Origin: Deltaproteobacteria bacterium
Lineage (GTDB): Bacteria > Desulfobacterota > Binatia > Binatales > Binataceae
Assembly: GCA_021780585.1 (NCBI GenBank)
Contig: JAJXYM010000416.1
Location: forward strand, 1-8,400
Reading direction: 5' to 3'
Length of the DNA: 8,400 nucleotides
Part shown: positions 1 through 6,459 of the stretch, one piece after another
Layout of the letters: each line of letters begins with the position of its first letter
Numbering within the stretch: the stretch's first letter is position 1
Program-made: the position numbers and the translations under genes
The notes under the pieces: model-generated
Databases searched by the model: none
The model's input: only the letters and a program-made list of their open reading frames with translations
Told to the model about the DNA's origin: nothing

Positions 1-15
1 CGCGGCGGGAGCGAA

Positions 16-1125
16 TCAGCGCCAGATTTCGGCGGCGGTCTCGACCACCAGGCGGAGCTTGGCGCGCTGGTCGGCGGGCGAAAGCTGATTGCCGCCGGCG
101 GTGCTGGCGAATCCGCATTGCGGACTGATCGCGAGCCGCTCGAGTGGCAGAAAGCGCGCCGCTTCGTCGACGCGGCGGCGCAGCGCGTCGCGATCCTCGA
201 GCACGGGGGTTTTGGTGCTTACGATCCCAAGGACGGCGAACTTATGGCGCGGCATAAAGCGCAGCGGCGCGAAGCCGCCGGCGCGTTCGGAGTCGTATTC
301 GAGGAAGAAGCCGTCCACTTCGACTTCGTTGAACAGGCGCTCGGCGACCGCGTCATAGCCGCCCGCCGCGAGCCATCGCGAACGGAAATTCCCCCGGCAC
401 ATATGCATCCCGACCGTCATCGCGGCGGGGCGGGCCTTCAGGATGCGATTGACGGCGTCGATATATTTTTGCGTCAGGCGATCGGGGTCTTCGCCGAAGG
501 CGCGGGTCTGTGCGCGGATATTCGGATCGCAGAGCATCGCCTGCGGCACTTCGTCGATTTGCAGCCAGGTCGCGCCGGCGTGGCCGAGCGCGGCGATCTC
601 CTCTTCATAGATGCGCAGCAGGTCTTCCCAGAACTCCTCGGGGTCGGGATAGACGGCGGGATCGGCGACGTGGCCGGCCTGGAAGAAATGCATGAAGCTG
701 GGCGCCGGAATCGTGACCTTGGGCGTGCGCGTGGTGTGTGCGCGCACGAACTCGAACTCGGGCGTGGCGATGCCGCGGGCGCGGCGCAGCTTGCCGGCGG
801 CATAGCAGGTTTCGATCGGATAGGAGTTGCCCGCGTCGTCGTGGAACGGCCACGGCGAGGGGCGGTTGACGAAACCGTCGAGCGCGTCGACGAAGCCGTA
901 GGCCCACGAGCCGCGCCGCAATTCGCCGTCGGTGATCGACTGCAGGCCGACCTCCTCCTGCATCCGGATGGCGTCGCGGATCAGGCGGTCCTCGAGGTCA
1001 CGAAAAGCGGCGGGCGCGATCGCCCCGCGCGCGCGATCCTTGAAGGCGACGGCCAGCTCATGCGGCCGCAGCAGACTGCCGACGTGTTCGGCGCGAAAGG
1101 GCGGATCGATTTTCGCCACGGCCAT
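16..1125 (-). CDS. MetE-like zinc methyltransferase, catalytic domain only (YxjG/YxjH type)
   Basis: The 369-residue product matches the C-terminal catalytic half of cobalamin-independent methionine synthase; the N-terminal half found in ~750-residue MetE is absent. It opens with FRAEHVGSLLRP (residues 10-21), the hallmark of the YxjG/YxjH-type branch. All four expected zinc ligands can be read: His241 and Cys243 in GMHMCRGNF, Glu276 in FFLEYD, and Cys337 in SPQCGFAST. The usual reaction of the superfamily is methyl transfer to a zinc-bound thiol such as homocysteine. The methyl donor of this short form is not shown by the sequence, and the related epoxyalkane:coenzyme M transferase shows that other thiols are possible. 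The ATG at 1125 is chosen over an upstream in-frame start at 1305 because AAAGGAG lies 5 bases before it and because the extra 60 residues are a low-complexity Arg/Pro-rich stretch. It is transcribed divergently from the protease gene. Family assignment is firm; substrate is unknown. Confidence 0.9.
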   Translation of the reverse strand: MAVAKIDPPFRAEHVGSLLRPHELAVAFKDRARGAIAPAAFRDLEDRLIRDAIRMQEEVGLQSITDGELRRGSWAYGFVDALDGFVNRPSPWPFHDDAGNSYPIETCYAAGKLRRARGIATPEFEFVRAHTTRTPKVTIPAPSFMHFFQAGHVADPAVYPDPEEFWEDLLRIYEEEIAALGHAGATWLQIDEVPQAMLCDPNIRAQTRAFGEDPDRLTQKYIDAVNRILKARPAAMTVGMHMCRGNFRSRWLAAGGYDAVAERLFNEVEVDGFFLEYDSERAGGFAPLRFMPRHKFAVLGIVSTKTPVLEDRDALRRRVDEAARFLPLERLAISPQCGFASTAGGNQLSPADQRAKLRLVVETAAEIWR

Positions 1126-1406
1126 AACGGCTCCTTTGCACGGGCGGACGCGCGCGGCGCGCCGCGTGATCGCGTGACCGATCGGAGGTGGTAGCGGAAT
1201 TGGACGCGGTTCGGCAAGCGGCGGCCGCGGCGGGGCGCGTGGCGCGCGGCGCAGCCGCGGCCTAAAATCGGATGTCAAGGAGCGATCGCGGAAGGATCCC
1301 GGCAAAATTCCGGCGGGAATCGCGCGTTACGCGGAATGCGCGCGGCGCGCGGGTCGGACGGCGCGGACGGGTCGCGATGATTATGCTTTAAGGACGGGAG
1401 AGTTTC
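1126..1406. other. Divergent intergenic spacer with GC-rich inverted repeats
   Basis: This 281-base spacer must hold the promoters of both the MetE-like gene (leftward) and the protease gene (rightward). Two symmetric elements are visible: a 14-base perfect palindrome CGCGGCGCGCCGCG at 1153-1166, and arms GGCCGCGGC/GCCGCGGCC at 1223-1231 and 1254-1262. Both consist almost only of G and C, so chance is a real explanation. A perfect TTGACA reads leftward at 1278-1273 and TAAAAT reads rightward at 1263-1268, but neither has a convincing partner element at the right spacing. No promoter is called. No small gene with a ribosome site was found here. Confidence 0.5.
1131..1137 (-). promoter_or_regulatory. 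Ribosome binding site that fixes the start of the MetE-like gene
   Basis: Read on the minus strand this is AAAGGAG, followed by 5 bases and the ATG at 1125-1123. It is a near-ideal Shine-Dalgarno sequence and supports the shorter reading of the gene over the extended frame beginning at 1305. Confidence 0.75.
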
Positions 1407-2468
1407 ATGACGAAACCAAAAATGCGCGTCCTGTCCGGCTCCTCCGGCGCACGCGACGCCGCCGGCGCGGCCGATAACGCCGCCGAGGCGGAGCTGTTCG
1501 ACGCCTATTCGCGCGCGGTGATCCATGCCGCCGACGCGATCAGTCCGGCGGTGGTCTATATCGAGGTTTCGCGGCGCGGATCGTCCGCCGCCGACGGGCG
1601 CGACTCCGCCTCGCGCGCGATGCGGTCCCCGCCGCACGCGACCGGCTCGGGCTTTATCTTCACGCCCGACGGCTACGTCCTGACCAACAGCCACGTCGTG
1701 CACGGCGCGGGACGGATCGACGTCGCGCTCAACGACGGGCGGCGGATGCGCGCGGAGCTGATCGGCGACGATCCGGACACCGACCTCGCGGTGATTCGGA
1801 TTGGCGGCAACGATCTGACGGCGGCGACGCTCGGCGATTCGCAACGGATCCGGGTCGGCCAGCTCGCGATCGCGATCGGCAATCCCTTCGGCTTCCAGTA
1901 CTCGGTCACGGCCGGCGTGGTAAGCGCGCTCGGCCGGTCGCTGCGGTCGCAATCGGGGCGGCTGATCGACAACGTCGTGCAGACCGACGCGGCGCTCAAT
2001 CCGGGAAATTCGGGCGGGCCGCTGGCGAGTTCGCGCGCCGAGGTGATCGGCGTCAACACCGCGACGATTCTGCCCGCGCAGGGGCTATGCTTCGCGATCG
2101 CGATCAACACCGCCAAGCTGGTCGCGGCGCAACTGATGCGCAATGGGCGGGTCGAGCGCGCCTGGATCGGGATGGCCGGCCAGGACGTGCCGCTGCCGCG
2201 CCGGCTGGTGCGCTTCCACAGCCTGCGGACCCATAGCGGCGTGATGGCGGCGTCGGTCGAGCGGGGCAGTCCGGCGGAGCGCGCCGGCGTCGCCCGCAAC
2301 GACGTGATCGTGGGCTTCGCGGGAACTCCCATCGGCGGAATCGACGATCTGCAACGGATGCTGACGGGCGATCGCGTCGGCACGCGTTCGGAACTGACGG
2401 TGATTCGCGGCGCCGACAAGCTCGCGCTGGAAATCGTTCCGGCTCCGCGTCCGGCCGCAAGCGCCTAA
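1407..2468 (+). CDS. HtrA/DegP-like serine protease with one PDZ domain, no visible export signal
   Basis: The 353-residue protein has the S1C (HtrA/Deg) layout: a trypsin-like domain at roughly 35-245 and one PDZ domain at roughly 250-345. The catalytic triad is complete: His96 in TNSHVV, Asp126 in DTDLAV and Ser202 in NPGNSGGPL. The PDZ carries the usual ERGSPAERAGV followed by NDVIVGFAGTPI. HtrA proteases degrade or refold damaged proteins and are normally exported. Here the first 35 residues are polar and alanine-rich, with no hydrophobic signal or anchor, so a cytoplasmic location is inferred unless the true start lies elsewhere. Start choice: ATG at 1407 has GGGAG at 1396-1400, 6 bases upstream. 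The gene stands alone, with a divergent neighbour upstream and a 312-base gap downstream. No two-component or sigma-E-type regulator is adjacent. Fold and family are secure; the physiological substrate is unknown. Confidence 0.92.
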   Translation: MTKPKMRVLSGSSGARDAAGAADNAAEAELFDAYSRAVIHAADAISPAVVYIEVSRRGSSAADGRDSASRAMRSPPHATGSGFIFTPDGYVLTNSHVVHGAGRIDVALNDGRRMRAELIGDDPDTDLAVIRIGGNDLTAATLGDSQRIRVGQLAIAIGNPFGFQYSVTAGVVSALGRSLRSQSGRLIDNVVQTDAALNPGNSGGPLASSRAEVIGVNTATILPAQGLCFAIAINTAKLVAAQLMRNGRVERAWIGMAGQDVPLPRRLVRFHSLRTHSGVMAASVERGSPAERAGVARNDVIVGFAGTPIGGIDDLQRMLTGDRVGTRSELTVIRGADKLALEIVPAPRPAASA

Positions 2469-2719
2469 GCCGCGACCGTTCGCGCGGACTCTCGCTCCGG
2501 CGCGCTGAACCCATCCGGCGCGGGCTTGGGCGCGGCGTTTCGCGCATAGGGAAGTCGCGGCGCGCTTGTGGATTACGCCGGATTGATCAACTATCGCTCG
2601 CGCTGAGGGCGGATGCGACGGGCGTGGCGCTCGCGCGCGGACGCCGCCATTCGGCGCGGACCTCACGTAGCTGTTCGTTGTCCACGGCAGTTCACGCCTC
2701 AAGACCGATGCGGCTTCAG

Positions 2720-2737
2720 GCGCGGTCCGGACCGCGC
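2720..2737. promoter_or_regulatory. 18-base perfect palindrome, candidate operator of the DUF1329 gene
   Basis: GCGCGGTCCGGACCGCGC reads identically on both strands. Its right edge lies 43 bases before the DUF1329 start. Uninterrupted dyads of this size are typical binding sites of dimeric repressors such as the TetR family; which regulator would bind is unknown and none is encoded in the window. Its core CGGTC-N2-GACCG recurs upstream of the CoA-transferase gene at 5138-5149. At this base composition I estimate roughly 0.1 such palindromes by chance in 8.4 kb, so it is suggestive, not proven. Confidence 0.4.
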
Positions 2738-2771
2738 GGCGGATCGCGACGCGGCGAACGGCATTTTTTCG

Positions 2772-2777
2772 GGGGAG
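2772..2777 (+). promoter_or_regulatory. Ribosome binding site of the DUF1329 gene
   Basis: GGGGAG stands 3 bases before the ATG at 2781 and 6 bases before a second in-frame ATG at 2784. The spacing favours the second ATG slightly; the products differ by a single methionine. The site rules out the longer in-frame reading from 2613. Confidence 0.7.
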
Positions 2778-2780
2778 TGC

Positions 2781-4157
2781 ATGATGGGCGAAGTTTTATC
2801 CCGGCGTTTTCGATTCGCGATGGCGCTGGCGTTTTCGATCGCGATGGCGCTGACCGCCGGCGCGGGTCGGGCGCGCGCGCAGGCGCCGGCGGGCGCATCA
2901 GGCGCCGCCGCGGCGGCGGATCCGGTGACGATTCAACCGCCCGCCGCGGCCGCGTCGATACCGCCCGGGACTACGATCACGCCGGAGAACTGGACGCAAT
3001 ACAAGGATTTCATGCCGGACGGAATGGTCGGGTTTTTCGCCGGCGGCTTTCCATGGAAGATGCCGGCCGACGCGCGCATGGACGTCGGTCCCACAATTAT
3101 TCATCCGCTGCCCAAAACCTATCTCGAAGCGACCGAAAAATACGCCGGGCAGGTCAAGATCGTCGAGCTGCCTGACGGCGGCCTGACGCTCGAGAATTAT
3201 CAGGGCGGCCAACCGTTTCCGCATCCCGCCGAACCGCACAAGGGCTGGAAGATCCTGGCGAATCTCTGGTACCGCTACATGCCGCATCTAATCGTTGACA
3301 CGTTCGCGCACGGATGCGGCGTGACCGGCGGCGGCAGCGTCAATTGCAAATCGGCGCAGATCGTCACGCGCCAGCTTTCGTTCAATACCGATCCGCAAAC
3401 GCCCGCCACCTTTCCCGGCGCCGAGGGCAAATTCTCCAGCGAATGGTTCATGGTGCTCGAACCCGAACAGAGCCGCTACACCGCGACCCTGACGATCTCC
3501 CATACGGATCCGACCAAACCCGAGGACACCTATCTTTTCCTGCCGTCGCTGCGCCGCTTTCAGCCGCTTTCGACCGCCGCGCGATGCAGTCCGAACCAGG
3601 GCACGGACTCGACCGACGAGGATTACCGCTTCGGCTACAATTCGAATATCACCGAGGCGAAAGTCGAAGTTCTGGGCGAAAAGAAAATCCTCGCGATGCT
3701 CGACTACACGCTGCCGCAAGCCGGCTTTCCGGGCGCCTTCGACATGCCGCTCGGATGGCCCAAACCGTCATGGGGCAAATGGCAGATGCGCGACGTATAC
3801 GTGATCAGCGTGAGCAAGATCGCCGCGCGCGCCCAAGGATACTGCTACGGCAAGCGCGTGATGTACGTCGATAAGGCGACCTACGCGCCGCTGTGGGAAG
3901 ATCTTTACGATTCGAACCAGCGCCTGTGGCGGGTGCTCGCGCTGTTCCTGCGCACCGTCGACGTGCCCGGGATCGGACCGGTCAATGCGTCTGGATCACT
4001 GGTATGGGCGTTCTGGGACGTGCAAAATCAGCACGCGAGCTTTTTTATCGATCCGGTTCCCGGCCACGACTTTTACGTCAACAGCGAAGCGCCCGAGAGT
4101 TTCCAGGACCTGACCCGCTTCACGACGCCGCCCGGCCTCAACCTGATCATGCGCTGA
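2781..4157 (+). CDS. DUF1329-family exported protein
   Basis: The 458-residue product has a Sec signal peptide: Arg8-Arg9 and Arg11, a hydrophobic stretch at about 12-27, and a likely cut after ARA (residue 33). Mature features match DUF1329: WTQYKDFMPDGM near 71-82, the YLFLPSLRRF stretch at 251-260, then an acidic segment STDEDY at 277-282, MRDVYVISV near 336-344 and a C-terminal YVNSEAPESF region at 432-441. Length is normal for the family. DUF1329 proteins are envelope proteins of unknown biochemical function, often compared with LolA/LolB-like folds and commonly found beside DUF1302 and RND-transporter genes; none of those is present here. The mature part has four cysteines (179, 189, 269, 355), enough for two disulfides in the periplasm. 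The lipobox cysteine of a lipoprotein is absent. The gene converges on the luciferase-like oxidoreductase gene with a 39-base gap. A palindrome upstream suggests repressor control. Family assignment is good; function is unknown. Confidence 0.85.
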   Translation: MMGEVLSRRFRFAMALAFSIAMALTAGAGRARAQAPAGASGAAAAADPVTIQPPAAAASIPPGTTITPENWTQYKDFMPDGMVGFFAGGFPWKMPADARMDVGPTIIHPLPKTYLEATEKYAGQVKIVELPDGGLTLENYQGGQPFPHPAEPHKGWKILANLWYRYMPHLIVDTFAHGCGVTGGGSVNCKSAQIVTRQLSFNTDPQTPATFPGAEGKFSSEWFMVLEPEQSRYTATLTISHTDPTKPEDTYLFLPSLRRFQPLSTAARCSPNQGTDSTDEDYRFGYNSNITEAKVEVLGEKKILAMLDYTLPQAGFPGAFDMPLGWPKPSWGKWQMRDVYVISVSKIAARAQGYCYGKRVMYVDKATYAPLWEDLYDSNQRLWRVLALFLRTVDVPGIGPVNASGSLVWAFWDVQNQHASFFIDPVPGHDFYVNSEAPESFQDLTRFTTPPGLNLIMR

Positions 4158-4196
4158 GCGCGCCGGGGGCCGATCGCGCGGGCTTCGGCGGGTCGC

Positions 4197-5033
4197 TCAC
4201 ACGCGGCCGATCAATTGGCGTTCGGCCGCCGCGATAGCGCGGAGCGCCTCCGCGCTATCGCGTCCGCGCGGCGGCAGGACGAGCCGCGCCACCCCCAGAT
4301 CGGCGTAGCGGCGCGCGAGGTCGCGATCAAGTTCGGCTTTTGGCGTGACGCTGATTTCGATTTCGCCTGGCGGCCGGCCAATTTTCGCGCAGGCCGCGCG
4401 GAGGCCCTCGATACACCGTTGCGTCGCGTCGAGATCGAGCGCATAGCCGAACCATCCGTCGCCCGAGCGCGCCGCGCGATCGAAGGCGTAGGTCGATTTT
4501 CCGCCCCATACGATGGGCATTCGCGCGCGCGGACGCGGCTCCGCGCGCACGGCGGCGAACGAGCTCCAGCGCCCGCGAAACCCCGCCCGCTCGCCCGCCC
4601 ACAACGCGCGCATCGCGGCGATCGCCTCCTCGGCGCGCCGCCCCTTATGGTCGAACGGCGCGCCTACCGCGGCGAACTCGAACGCCAGATTGCCGATCCC
4701 GACTCCCAACATGAACCGCCCGCCCGTGAGCGCGTCGAGCGACGCGGCCTGCTTCGCCAGAATCACCGGATTGCGCAGCGTGATCAGGAGGATTCCCGTG
4801 GCGAAACGCAGCGTGCGCGTATGCGCTCCCGCGAAGGCGATCGCGGCCACCAGATCGACGAATTCGACCCGCGGCGGAATCGGCGAGGCGGGCGTTTGCG
4901 GATCGGCCAGCGCCAGATGCTCGCCGCCCCACATGCTCTCGAAACCCGCCGATTCGGCCGCGCGCGCCACCGCGGCGATCGCCTCGGGCGTCACGCACGG
5001 CCGCATATTGACGCCGAACAAGCCGAACTTCAT
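4197..5033 (-). CDS. Luciferase-like (LLM class) F420/flavin-dependent oxidoreductase
   Basis: The 278-residue protein has the luciferase-like TIM-barrel pattern: MKFGLFGVN first strand, AARAAESAGFESMWGGEH (the DH/EH position, residues 38-39), FATGILLITLRNPVILAKQAASLD at 77-100, and GGRFMLGVGIGN at 104-115, the typical cofactor-side glycine-rich loop. RMPIVWGG at 171-178 and GDGWFGY at 191-197 follow in the expected order. Members use reduced F420 or FMN to oxidise or reduce alcohols, carbonyls or other small organics. The pattern resembles the F420-dependent branch, but the sequence alone does not settle the cofactor. ATG at 5033 begins the conserved strand; a GTG 18 bases earlier is in frame but has no ribosome site. 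The ribosome site at 5033 is itself weak (GGAG only 2 bases away). The last 50 bases before the stop lie next to a 14-bp perfect stem-loop in the coding sequence. The gene is divergent from the CoA-transferase. Confidence 0.85.
   Translation of the reverse strand: MKFGLFGVNMRPCVTPEAIAAVARAAESAGFESMWGGEHLALADPQTPASPIPPRVEFVDLVAAIAFAGAHTRTLRFATGILLITLRNPVILAKQAASLDALTGGRFMLGVGIGNLAFEFAAVGAPFDHKGRRAEEAIAAMRALWAGERAGFRGRWSSFAAVRAEPRPRARMPIVWGGKSTYAFDRAARSGDGWFGYALDLDATQRCIEGLRAACAKIGRPPGEIEISVTPKAELDRDLARRYADLGVARLVLPPRGRDSAEALRAIAAAERQLIGRV
4230..4262. repeat. Perfect 14-bp inverted repeat with 5-base loop inside the oxidoreductase 3' end
   Basis: The arms CGCGATAGCGCGGA (4230-4243) and TCCGCGCTATCGCG (4249-4262) are exact reverse complements around GCGCC. 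The repeat lies inside the oxidoreductase reading frame, where it encodes RDSAEALRAIA, and 73 bases past the DUF1329 stop. In RNA of either strand it would form a very stable hairpin. No T-run follows on either strand, so it is not a classic intrinsic terminator, but it could stop or protect the convergent transcripts. Confidence 0.6.
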
Positions 5034-5179
5034 CGCTCCGACGCTTGCCACGTTTCGCCGCCGGCCGCATCGCCCGAGACCCGGTCGCGCATCCGGCGGG
5101 GTTGACGCGCGACAGCAAAGGGTTCAAGCAATCGGAACGGTCGCGACCGCGCGAACCGCCATTTGGGGGAAGAACCACG
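5034..5179. other. Divergent spacer between oxidoreductase and CoA-transferase genes
   Basis: This 146-base spacer should contain the promoters of both genes. It has the palindrome at 5138-5149 (listed separately), and CGGTCGCG, the left two thirds of that palindrome, also occurs at 5082-5089. TTGACG at 5102-5107 resembles a -35 box, but the hexamer 17 bases later (CAAGCA) is a poor -10, so no promoter is called. Confidence 0.45.
5138..5149. promoter_or_regulatory. 12-base palindrome upstream of the CoA-transferase, candidate operator
   Basis: CGGTCGCGACCG is a perfect dyad ending 30 bases before the CoA-transferase start. It differs from the core of the palindrome before the DUF1329 gene only in the two central bases (GC here, CG there). 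A 12-base palindrome alone is expected a few times by chance in a window this GC-rich; the shared half-site and the promoter position are what make it worth listing. Confidence 0.3.
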
Positions 5180-6403
5180 ATGCCCGATTCATCGCCACGC
5201 CACGTGCTTGACGGCTACAAGGCCCTTGATTTCAGCCAGCTCGTCGCGGGACCGACGGTCACGCGGATGATGGCCGAGATGGGCGCCGAAATCATCAAGG
5301 TCGAACTCGCTCCCGCCGGCGACCATTCGCGCCATCTGCCGTTCGTGCGCGACGGCCGCAGCGCCTATTTCGTCCAGCAGAACCGCGGCAAGAAAAGCCT
5401 CTGCGTCGATCTGCGGCATCCCGAGGGCCGCCGTCTGGTGCGCGAGCTGGTGGCGAAGGTCGACGTGGTGGTCGAGAATTTCGCGCCCGGCGTGATCAAG
5501 CGGCTCGGCTTCGATTACGAAGCGGTCCGCCAAATCAATCCGCGCGTCGTGATGTGCTCGATTTCGCTGCTCGGACAGACCGGTCCGATGGCGCATAAGC
5601 CGGGTTACGATCATATCGCCGCCGCCTACGCGGGCGTGATCGACATGACCGGCGAGCGCGACGGCTCCCCGGTTTTCACCACAATGGCGATGGGCGACGT
5701 GAGCACCGGCGTGCACGCGCTGAGCGCGGTGCTGGCGGCGCTGCTCCATCGCGAGCGCACGGGCAGGGGCCAATATCTCGATTCGGCGCTGGTCGACAGC
5801 TATTTCCATTACCACGACCTCAGCGTGCAGCTCCTGACCGCCAGCGGCGGCGCGATCAAGCCGCGGCGCAACGGCCCGCATCACTACCTGATATGCCCCG
5901 GGGGAGTATTCAAGAGCCGCGAGGGTTACGTTTTTATCGTCGCGCTCGATCAGCAATGGGCGCGGCTGTGCCGCGTGATCGGGCGTCCCGAATGGGCGGA
6001 GGAGCCGACGATGAAGACCGGCGCGATGCGCGCGCAACGCTCGGGCGAAATCATCCCGACGATCGAAGCGTGGCTCCAGGCGCAGCCCAGCGACGAGGCC
6101 GCGATGGCGGCGCTGGAGGACGCGCGCGTGCCGATCGGCCCGGTGCTGAGCGTCGAACGCGCGATCCAGCATCCGCAATTGCGCGCGCGCCGCACGGTGC
6201 GCCGCGTCAGCGATCGGATCCTTGGCGAATTCGATATTCCGGGCTTTCCGCTGCGCTTCTCGGAATTTCCCGGCGAGCTTGCGCTCGAGGCGCCGACGCT
6301 GGGCGAGCATAACGCGGACGTTTTGCGCGACTACCTCGGAATTCCCGAAGCGCAGGTGCGCGCGCTCGAAGGCGCCGGCGTGCTCCATCGCGGCGACCGC
6401 TGA
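5180..6403 (+). CDS. Class III (CaiB/BaiF, formyl-CoA transferase family) CoA-transferase
   Basis: The 407-residue product is a full-length family III CoA-transferase: LDFSQLVAGP near the start (16-25), MAEMGAEIIKVE at 31-42, the RGKKSLCVDL stretch at 69-78, VENFAPGVIKRLG at 98-110, SLLGQTGP at 129-136, and MGDVSTGVHALSAVLAAL at 171-188. The segment GRGQYLDSALVDS (195-207) holds the likely catalytic aspartate, Asp201 by comparison with CaiB and formyl-CoA transferase; this alignment is from memory. These enzymes move coenzyme A between a CoA thioester and a free carboxylate in the cytoplasm, as intertwined homodimers. The acyl substrate is not evident. ATG at 5180 is preceded by GGGGGAAG at 5165-5172; an in-frame upstream extension to 5045 lacks family character. 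The MetE-like gene follows after 56 bases on the same strand, so co-transcription is likely. Alternatives in the same family are racemases such as alpha-methylacyl-CoA racemase. Confidence 0.9.
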   Translation: MPDSSPRHVLDGYKALDFSQLVAGPTVTRMMAEMGAEIIKVELAPAGDHSRHLPFVRDGRSAYFVQQNRGKKSLCVDLRHPEGRRLVRELVAKVDVVVENFAPGVIKRLGFDYEAVRQINPRVVMCSISLLGQTGPMAHKPGYDHIAAAYAGVIDMTGERDGSPVFTTMAMGDVSTGVHALSAVLAALLHRERTGRGQYLDSALVDSYFHYHDLSVQLLTASGGAIKPRRNGPHHYLICPGGVFKSREGYVFIVALDQQWARLCRVIGRPEWAEEPTMKTGAMRAQRSGEIIPTIEAWLQAQPSDEAAMAALEDARVPIGPVLSVERAIQHPQLRARRTVRRVSDRILGEFDIPGFPLRFSEFPGELALEAPTLGEHNADVLRDYLGIPEAQVRALEGAGVLHRGDR

Positions 6404-6459
6404 AACCTCTCGCGCCGAACGCGAATCGCCACCGGCCGGAAACGAAGGATCACCGAACC

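Larger units (their letters stand above)
2469..2780. other. 312-base gap between protease and DUF1329 genes, no convincing gene
   Basis: An open frame runs in phase from 2613 into the DUF1329 gene, but its 56 codons are Arg-rich, have no ribosome site and would mask the signal peptide, so it is not counted as coding. No terminator with a T-run follows the protease stop; only a short CGCGA/TCGCG stem is seen at 2471-2484. The promoter-proximal part contains the perfect palindrome at 2720-2737, listed separately. No confident -35/-10 pair was found. The gap probably holds the regulatory region of the DUF1329 gene. Confidence 0.6.

Noticed and set aside
118..1194. Long plus-strand open frame (358 codons) opposite the first MetE-like gene
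   Set aside because: It mirrors the codons of a gene with all catalytic motifs, has Arg/Ala/Asp-rich composition typical of antisense frames in GC-rich DNA, and shows no ribosome site or family motif.
1223..1262. Inverted repeat GGCCGCGGC/GCCGCGGCC as a terminator or operator
   Set aside because: It is pure G+C with a 22-base loop and no T-run in a sequence full of GCG repeats; chance is likely, so it is only mentioned under the spacer.
1250..1278. Perfect TTGACA on the minus strand at 1278-1273 as a promoter of the MetE-like gene
   Set aside because: The hexamer 17 bases downstream is GCTGCG, not a -10 box; the T-rich stretch lies too close. A lone -35 match is not enough.
1126..1305. 60-residue N-terminal extension of the first MetE-like protein
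   Set aside because: It is Arg/Pro-rich without family similarity, and the AAAGGAG next to the ATG at 1125 marks the true start.
2613..2780. 56-codon N-terminal extension of the DUF1329 protein
   Set aside because: It would bury a good Sec signal peptide behind an Arg-rich stretch, while GGGGAG precedes the ATG at 2781/2784.
5102..5130. TTGACG followed by CAAGCA as a promoter of the CoA-transferase
   Set aside because: The -10 match is poor and sigma factor preferences of this organism are unknown.
5189..6388. Minus-strand open frame of 399 codons opposite the CoA-transferase
   Set aside because: It is antisense to a gene with complete family motifs; its His/Arg/Ala-rich translation resembles no family I know and stop codons are rare in this frame because of GC bias.
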